Shown here: piece by piece, positions 56,701 through 64,000 of the stretch | Layout of the letters: every line of letters starts with the position of its first letter | Position numbering within the stretch: the first letter of the stretch is position 1 | Source: Citrus sinensis | Taxonomy: Eukaryota; Streptophyta; Magnoliopsida; Sapindales; Rutaceae | Direction of reading: 5' to 3' | Assembly: GCF_022201045.2 (NCBI RefSeq) | Contig: NC_068560.1 | Location: forward strand, 37,597,001 to 37,661,000 | DNA: 64,000 nt | The notes under the pieces: model-generated | The model's database searches: none | Seen by the model: only the letters and a program-made list of their open reading frames with translations | Told to the model about the DNA's origin: nothing | Program-made: the position numbers and the translations under genes

Positions 56701-59700
56701 GCTGAAATTATCAGTGTGAATCCTTCTTTGGGCTCCCTCACCTGCTTCTGTCTCATTACAAGCAATAAACTTTAAAATAATTTTGCTCTAGTTTAGTTAG
56801 CTTTAATGAAAGATAAGCTGTGTTGTTCATCTAACACTTCATTTTTGCCACCGCCTGCAGGGGCTTGACATAATTGGTGTTCAAACAGTTATTAACTATG
56901 CTTGTCCTCGGGACCTTACTAGGCAAGTACCAAATTATTTTCTTATGCTGTTAGTTGGTGATATACTTATCAGCTTGAATCGGGATTTTTTTTTTCTGTG
57001 AATGTTCACGTACTGTTATTCCTTTACGTTAAAAATTATATACAAGTGGGTTATTTACCAATTTAGTGCAGTCTTTGACTTAAACCAGACACTTTACATT
57101 CCAGTGACTCATTTATTTTTGTTGATTTGAGCAGCTATGTTCATCGAGTGGGACGTACAGCAAGAGCTGGTAGAGAGGGATATGCTGTTACTTTTGTGAC
57201 GGACAATGATCGTTCTCTTTTAAAAGCCATTGTGAGTCAATACTCTACATTATATCTAGGTTGATCTGGAGTTTGCTTAACCTTTTGGCGTCTATTTTAG
57301 CTGTTACACTTTAAATAAGTTAAGTAGAGCCACCATTGTTTGTAGCCTCAATCCTGTGAAAGCCATTCGTCTAAGAAATGTTGAAATTACTTGATCGAAC
57401 TATTAAACTGGTAGTTAGTTTATATCATAAGTCCTTTTTTCTTTATTTGTCTTTGCACGACAATGTGTTAGTCTATACCGTGTTCTTGGTCAATGGTGCC
57501 ATATGGCTAAAAAGTTCTTAACTGTCAATTTACTTTGCAAACTCTTAAATATTTAGACATATATTATTGCTGGCTATGATTAAAACCTGAAGATGATTAA
57601 CTTGGCAATTGTCATTCCTATTTATAGGCTAAGAGAGCTGGTTCCAAGTTGAAGAGCCGAATCGTCGCCGAGCAATCAATTACTAAGTGGTCTAAAATAA
57701 TTGAACAAATGGAAGATCAAGTAGCTGCTATTCTTCAAGAAGAAAGGTTTTCATTATTGTATTTCCCTGACAAATTTTTTTATGAACTATTCAACTTTGC
57801 ATATTTATTGTAGTTTTCCAAATACTGCAGGGAAGAGAGAATCCTGAGAAAAGCTGAAATGGAAGCAACAAAGGTGTTTGATCATACTACTATGCAACTT
57901 GTATACCTACATGTTGAGGAACAGGGTTCTGCTATTGTTAATATGGTTATTTAGTACCTGTCTTTTTTGCTTAATTTTTCTGTTTCTAATAAATATCACA
58001 CATTTCCATAATGCACGTAGGCAGAAAATATGATTGCTCATAAGGAAGAAATTTTTGCACGCCCTAAAAGAACTTGGTTTGTGACAGAAAAGGAGAAAAA
58101 GCTTGCAGTAAAGGCAGATAAGGTAATCTTGATCATATATATAAATGTTTGGGATGATTACTAAATATTTCTTAAATCCAGTAATCATCGTTTAAGTTCT
58201 TATCAGTGTAGTTCTACTCACTCTTACAGCAAGACTTCTATATTCCTTTTTGATAGGCATCTATTGAAAAAGGAAAAGGTTCTGGAAATGAGGTGACAAG
58301 TGCTCAACAGGCTGAAGACCTTAAAATAAAGGAAAAGAGGAAGCGAGAACGTGAGGTGGTTATTAGTCCAGATTTGAGTTCTATTATCCTTTTGATTGAA
58401 GATTTTTGGTTGAAATTTTGGCTGAATATACATTCGTATGCTTGTTGAGCAGAAAAATTTGCCTCGAAAGGAGCGTCGAAAATTAGAAGCAGCTAGAGAG
58501 ATGTTGGAGGATGAAGATCAAGTAGACAAGTTACAAGTATGCAATTGTATTGTTTACTGTGTGTAATAGCCTTCTATAATCAAGAGTAAATGGTTTTCTT
58601 TTTTTAATGTTATCCCCTATAATTGAAGAAAAGACGAGCCAAAACTTTAGATATGCACATTATCTGCATGCCTCTTTTGGAACTCTTAATACTGTTTCTG
58701 GTTTGTTATCTTGAGCTTGTCTTATCTCTTTTTTCACCCACAGTTTATACCCCAGTCTGCGATGGATAAAGATGGTTCATTATTGGACTTCTACTCAGTC
58801 TGTGCATGTGTACAGTGTAGCCATGGGTCATTATTGGACTTCTTCCCAGTCCATTTATGTTCAAGATTCTCTCTTTGACTATTTCTTATTTCACGTTCAA
58901 GCAGGTTGTCGTAATATTTGTTTCAGATTGGCATGCTTTACTCATAAATGGAATTGCAGGGTAGTGGAAAAGACAAGAAGGAAAAGGCTGGGATATCTAT
59001 GGTTGACCTTGCTTACCGAAGAGCAAAAGCTGTGAAAGCCAAGCAGAAGGCTCTGGACGCGGGGAAGATTGTGAAATCAAACGGCAAGAAATCGAAACAT
59101 TCTTCTCAAGAAAGTAATTCTAGGGCAAAAGAGATGCGGGAACTGTTTCATAGTGACATGAGTGAGAAAAAGCAGAAGAGAACTGGTGGTATAGGAAAGA
59201 AGCCGAAGCATTCATTTAAGAGCAAATCACGGTATGAGTTAGCTTATAATTCATTTCCTTGTTTTGGCTACTTTTTATGTTCCATTTCATCCTGCCTACT
59301 ACTTGCGCGGTATTATTCTAAACTTGCAATCAAGATGTGGAGGACAGAATATATAAAGAGAACTTGGTCTAATATTATTCTGGAGTAACCATGACAAGTA
59401 TGGGGCCTTGATGGTACACAAAAATATATTGTTTCTTGCATTGCAGCCGAAGCTACTGTTATCTACCTTGACATGCTTTCCACATATGATCTTAGCTGTG
59501 TTTCACTGTAATCTTTTGTCAGTACATTTTATCTGCCCGCTTTGAGCAGTAATGGGGAAGTTCATATGCCACGTGATCGTTTATAAGAGCTCAAGTGGCT
59601 GGTCATTATTGTTAGTATTATAGGGAAATTTCCAATGTTTTATATACATGTATCTTGTACTGAGTTTGTTCATTTGCAGCTGTTGTCAAAAGCAGTCATA

Positions 59701-59780
59701 CTGGTTACTCTAATGTGTTATGAATTCTCTCAGAGAACTCATTATTATCCGGTTATTTTTTCAGTTACAAGCGCAGATAG
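53764..59780 (+). CDS. RH28: DEAD-box RNA helicase, RH28/Drs1 (DDX27) group
   Basis: Nineteen exons: 53764-54042, 54143-54319, 54410-54478, 54562-54668, 54902-54980, 55120-55293, 55603-55751, 55899-55994, 56175-56277, 56438-56500, 56861-56922, 57135-57231, 57628-57746, 57831-57873, 58021-58122, 58257-58355, 58453-58536, 58960-59231, 59765-59780. Joined they give 729 residues. After an acidic N-terminus come the Q motif (SKPTPIQ, to residue 152), motif I GSGKT (172-176), [16 protein letters not shown] (278-281), SAT (309-311), [12 protein letters not shown] and [12 protein letters not shown] long Lys/Glu-rich coiled C-terminus ends in RYKRR, probably nucleolar. Yeast Drs1 and human DDX27 act in 60S ribosomal-subunit assembly; the same role is expected here. 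Intron 11 has a GC donor. Exon 19 carries only 16 coding bases. The acceptor and donor choices are fixed by frame and motif continuity. Confidence 0.95.
56923..57134 (+). other. GC-AG intron 11 of the helicase
   Basis: The exon ends ACTAG and the intron starts GCAAGT, otherwise a perfect donor; it ends TTGAGCAG. The join gives [18 protein letters not shown], the conserved motif VI region. The nearby GT (in CAAGTACC, five bases downstream) would break the frame. Confidence 0.88.
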
Positions 59781-60059
59781 TACTCTAATACAAGCATTGG
59801 AGGTTTCCTGTAGTGTATCTTATGAAGAAGATATGAAGAGACTGGCGTGAAAACATATTTTGTCACTAGGGAGATATGAAGAGACTGGTGTGACGACTTA
59901 TTTTGTCGCTGGGGAGATATGAAGAGGCCAGGAAGAAACTTGTATTGCAGACATTGACCTAGATATTGAGGAGATTCGGAAAATGCCTCATGGCCTCTGT
60001 AAAAATTTTAGAAGATATCATATGAATTTCTAGAGTTAAATTTTCATGTTTTGCACTTG

Positions 60060-60065
60060 AATAAA
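60060..60065 (+). terminator. Probable polyadenylation signal of the helicase gene
   Basis: AATAAA lies 280 bases after the stop codon at 59778-59780, in T-rich sequence. It is the best match in the 3' flank. Confidence 0.45.
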
Positions 60066-60285
60066 TTTTTTTAGTGGTAGGAAATTTGATATTTTCTAAT
60101 CATACTTTGTTAACTAATTTAAATTTGTAAGTCATCATCACTTATCTTTATTTTATTTTAAAATAATCACGAGCTTTCTCGAAACCTCTTGTTCATATCT
60201 TTCATCAAAAGGTGTTGTTCGACAATGTTGATTTAGCAGGCCTTTTGCTAACCCGAGCGAGCATTTTAACAAAGAAGTCTGATAA

Positions 60286-61008
60286 TATTATGAGATATGT
60301 CTATCTACTTCTTAATAAAAGTATTGAATGTTTCATACCAACGACTTTAAGAAATGAATTGTAAAATAATTACATAATTTCTAATGTGTGTATCGCAACT
60401 CTTGAAATATATTATGAGTTGACATTTGAGAGATGAATTTGTTGAAGGCCACAATTCTTTCGGGTATTTTGGTTCCGTATGCAATCAATGTTGTTACTTG
60501 TGTGGGGTTAGATTTGATGCCTCATGCCTCAAAAGTAAATTAAACTCGAGAATTCCATAAACACTAAGCCTGCCTTATATCTTGAAGTTCTAAAAATAAG
60601 TACAATCGACTTTAAATGTGTTGTGCAAAGCATCATCCTAATTAATTTACAAGGCGTTGTGCACACAATAGCTTAAGATTCAAAGAGTATGCTACTAATT
60701 GCGCAACCAATAGATGTGCTTCATTAGCTATAAATAGCCATCACCATTTGTAATTACATTCAATTTAAGAATCAATTGAGAAATGAAATAAAGAAGCACT
60801 TTTAATACTTCTCAATTAAATTCATCACATCTATCAGCACGACTATGCTTTAGTATAAGAAGTATCTTATTCCCTTATACTCTTTATTTTATCTATTTAT
60901 TTAATAAAACTATCCTATAAGTATGCTCTATAGTTGCCATTAAATTGAATTTTCCACATCATAAAATAAGGATGGGTATAATATTTCTGCGTTTATTTTC
61001 TACAAACA
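60286..61008 (+). mobile_element. 5' LTR of an old Ty1/copia element
   Basis: Segments at 60290-60420 and 60620-60785 match 63712-64000 in order, at roughly three-quarters identity by eye. It has a TATA box (CTATAAATAGCC, about 60728) and ends TACAAACA, followed by TTATCAGCAAAG, a primer-binding-site-like sequence. The 3' LTR lacks about 200 bases present here (near 60418-60615). The left end is degraded, so its first base is approximate. Confidence 0.7.
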
Positions 61009-63707
61009 TTATCAGCAAAGTCTAAAGACAAAATATTGAAGATAAAGGCTTAGAGGATCAATCATGAATTGGGATGAAAGTACCTTAACAAAACTCGTGT
61101 ATCTACAACAAAGTAAACAATGATAAAATGTATGTATGTATATATTTGTTATGAAAAAAAAAAACAATGATGATTTTTGTTCATTAAATTTACCGCACCA
61201 ACAATTATCATATATTTTAAACTCTTGGCAGGTGATATGTTTACCACACGTTTTGCAGAGTATTACTTTGATGAGATATGTTTTCCTCCATTAGGAGAGA
61301 GAAAATACCTCTTGGGGTAAGGCATGATCTTTCTGAGAAAGTATCAAGTAGGTCTTATTTATATCAAACCTGTATTTGTAAAAAATTTAAACTACCAAAT
61401 TTGCCTGTAACTATTGCAGGTTTTTATTTTTATTTATTTTTAAATCTTTTGCAAGTTTTAACAACTACCAAATTTACCTACAATCTACAATGATTTTTTT
61501 GAGGGTTCCAACATTTAAAATCACAAATATTAAAAAAATACTTTCAATAATACATAAAAAATTAATATAATTCAAATTATTAATTTTTAGCGTAACCTAA
61601 AAAATTTACATAAGATACTCAATTCTATATTTATCAATATAAATAAAAAATTAAAGTTTCAATATTAAAACAAATACATAAAATATGTCAATCTAACATA
61701 AAATATTTTTGTTAGCAAACCATCATTACTAAAATCATTGCCTTGCTTCATTTTTAATCAATGTACAAGTATTGCCAACAATATTAACAAGTAAATTTTA
61801 AACAGCTACTGTTAACAATTATTTAAACAAATAAAAATCTAACTTTAGTGAGCAATCACTAGGTTCAAGTCATTAAAGCAAAACAAACAAAACTAATCAA
61901 ATTAAAATAAAATAAAATATTAGCAATATTAAACTTGAAAATTATGAATATATATGTATGTATATAATTATTCTCAAATGCGAGTATCCTCATTTTTTTA
62001 AAATATGTACAAGATGTTAACCGCGTAGCTTAATAGAATTAATTTTCAGTGCACTATCGAACTGTACAAATTAATAGTATTAAAAACTAACTTTATTAAA
62101 CAACAAGACTTAATAGTGTATTTGTATGAAAAATATGAGCGCACTGACACTAGAAAATGACTACACACACACACACACACTAGAACGAGTCGGGCATGCA
62201 GATGCAGTGAGTTAGACTATGTTTTATAAATTAAGAAGATTAGGGCATGAGTAATATTTTTAGCTTACGTGTATTTATGCTTAAATTTATTAATGTAATT
62301 TTTATAATTAAAACTAAAAGCATAAATAAATAAAAATGCGGGTCGGCAGATACCCACATGATTTTTTTCTCAATAATAAATTCATTCGTAACTCGCAACA
62401 GATTTAAATTTGAAATTCTAAACCAACCTGCAATGTGAAAAATTACTTGCAGCAGGTGGGTTCGTAGATAATTTTGCTATTCATATCTCTATGTAAAGTG
62501 CGAACAATAATTTATTTGTAACTATTAGCAAATGCATCTATGGATACGATAAATGTACCCAAGTCAGCTATTAATGTACCTTGTAGATCATTGTTGCTCT
62601 TGAGGAATAATTTATGAGCATCTAAGAAATTGTCTACTGTATGCTTGAAGTGTGGTAGACTACTTTGTTCAAAGATTCCTTAAAGAGAGGAAGGTTATTA
62701 GTCATGGTCCTGCTGTAAATTAGGCTCCAAATGAATGAATGGTCTTCGAAAAATTATCAGAGACCTTGATGAAATAATATCTCTATGAATATAAGGTCTT
62801 GATAAGATCTAGACTTAGTGAAGTTTCTATTGACTTTGGGTAATATTTTAGAAGGCATTTGGTCTTTGATGAGATCAAAAATCCTAAAAGACCTTTTAAT
62901 TGGTATTAGCTTAAAAAAATGAAATGTCTTTACTTACACATGAAAGAGTGGAATCATAAAAAATGTTCTCGTTGATTTTTTGTGTTCACAAGTAGCTATT
63001 GAAATATGAGTAATGATATAGCTACAAACTCTTGTACAAACTTATTTTGTACAAACTGACGTGGCATGATAAGATTGGTTGAATAAAAATATAAAATAAT
63101 AAAAACAAATCATGTGGGCCAAGTGATATTTAATTCAACCAATCTTATCATGCCACGTCAGTTTGTACAAAATAAGTTTGTACAAGAGTTTGTGACTGTA
63201 TCATTACTCTTGAAATATAGTTTAGTATTAAGATTATTTTATCTTGTGAACTAACAAAAATTTTAGATCTTGATGGTGATGAATATGCAATTTTTTTTTT
63301 TATTAGCCTTATAAAACTCATATGTGGACAAGATATCTTTTCTAATTATTTTGTAGGACTATTAACAACAACTTCCTTACATCAACATATGAGGTGATAT
63401 TGTATTGTATTCACATATGTTAGTATTAGGGGAAGAACCGAGCAACCATCAAGAGCGTTGATCGATGGAGCACTGATTAGGAGCTTAATCTCTCTTGAGA
63501 AGAACTTACGCAAATAATCTAGACAAATGTGCATTGTACTCTTTTTTTCTTGACTAGGTTTTGATCCCTCCAGGTTTTAGAGGCAAAGGTTTTGAGCGAG
63601 GCAGTTCATTAAATCATATTTCTTTTGCCTGGGGTTTTTCTCCTATATGATTTTTCTTTAGCAAATGTTAAGTACAATTCATCAAGTGGTAGATATTCAA
63701 GAGAAAG
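61009..63707 (+). mobile_element. Internal remnant of the copia element, no coding capacity left
   Basis: Only about 2.7 kb separates the two LTRs, with no recognisable gag, integrase or reverse transcriptase. Near 63538-63640 the sequence CTTGACTAGGTTTTGATCCC and following TTTTGAGCGAGGCAG is the conserved non-coding stretch found just before the 3' LTR of many plant copia elements. A purine tract (AAGAGAAAG) directly precedes the 3' LTR. An AC microsatellite lies at 62162-62180 and a possible hAT fragment near 62335-62490. Confidence 0.65.
63008..63209. mobile_element. MULE-type MITE, 202 bp, nearly palindromic, exact 9-bp target duplication
   Basis: The left arm GAGTAATGATATAGCTACAA is mirrored at the right by TTGTGACTGTATCATTACTC. 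Both arms carry TTGTACAAACTTATTTTGTA and TGACGTGGCATGATAAGATT, in inverted order. TTGAAATAT flanks it on both sides (62999-63007 and 63210-63218). Arms of about 85 bases with few mismatches make it almost a perfect hairpin. It lies inside the copia remnant. Confidence 0.95.
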
Positions 63708-64000
63708 TGTTACGAGATATATCTATCCACCTTTTGATAAAAATATTGTGTGTTTCACATTAATGACTTTACGAAATGAATTACAAAAATAACTACATGA
63801 TTTATGATGTGTGTATATCACACTTCTGAAAACATATTATAAATTGCGTATCACACTAATTGATTCACAAAATTTTATGAGGACAACACCTTAAAATTTA
63901 AAGAGTGTGTTACTGAATGCATGACTAATTTATATACTTCATTAGTTATATATAACCATCACCATTTGTAATTACGTTTAATTCATAAATGAATTGAGAA
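63708..64000 (+). mobile_element. 3' LTR of the copia element, cut by the window edge
   Basis: It starts TGTTACGAGATATATC directly after the purine tract and repeats the 5' LTR up to CACCATTTGTAATTACG and AATTGAGAA at the window end. The remaining part lies outside the window. Confidence 0.7.

Noticed and set aside
56928..56933. Alternative GT donor for helicase intron 11
   Set aside because: Using GTACCA shifts the frame and destroys motif VI; the GC donor five bases upstream keeps it.

Overview
This is a 64 kb piece of plant nuclear DNA, from a eudicot by its gene content. It is AT-rich, its genes have introns, and its intergenic space is filled with MITEs, LTR-retrotransposon remnants, a SINE, a fragment of mitochondrial nad4 and microsatellites. 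No sequence fixes the species; a woody dicot such as Citrus is plausible but is only a guess. There are no operons, CRISPR arrays or recognisable tRNA/rRNA genes. Coding regions below were rebuilt by joining exons at splice sites and checking that every junction keeps the reading frame.

Layout: (1) 0.5-2.9 kb: a small chloroplast-type J-domain protein with a duplicated promoter block, followed by decayed copies of its own coding and 3' sequence. (2) 3.3-5.3 kb: a six-exon plant YjgA/DarP (DUF615) protein, a probable organellar ribosome-assembly factor. (3) 10.2-12.1 kb and 24.0-25.7 kb: two thaumatin-like protein (TLP/PR-5 family) genes on the same strand, both able to encode a GPI-anchored form; the second appears to have two alternative terminal exons, secreted versus GPI-anchored. 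Between them lie old tandem arrays, a gypsy LTR fossil, a Harbinger-like MITE and the nad4 fragment. (4) 27.3-28.8 kb: a hAT MITE nested in an older element. (5) 29.9-34.1 kb, minus strand: a complete 15-exon GRP94/endoplasmin (ER HSP90) gene ending in KDEL, with a perfect ER-stress element and a UPR-type element upstream. (6) 37.5 kb: a 109-residue two-TM protein of unknown role, with a hAT element beyond it. (7) 43.7-44.8 kb: an intronless CIP8-like RING-H2 E3 ligase. (8) 46-52 kb: nested elements (Tourist in a larger MITE; solo gypsy LTR in another MITE; a MULE MITE; a SINE). (9) 53.8-59.8 kb: a 19-exon DEAD-box helicase of the RH28/Drs1 group with one GC-AG intron. (10) 60.3 kb to the end: an old, gutted Ty1/copia element holding a very well preserved MULE MITE.

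The genes do not form one pathway. Three concern protein folding or ribosome making (J protein, GRP94, and the DarP-like and RH28-like ribosome factors), two are defence or cell-wall type TLPs, and one is a ubiquitin ligase. The strongest leads are the TLP terminal-exon switch, the ERSE/UPRE promoter of GRP94, the GC-AG intron in the helicase and several transposons whose target-site duplications can be read directly.
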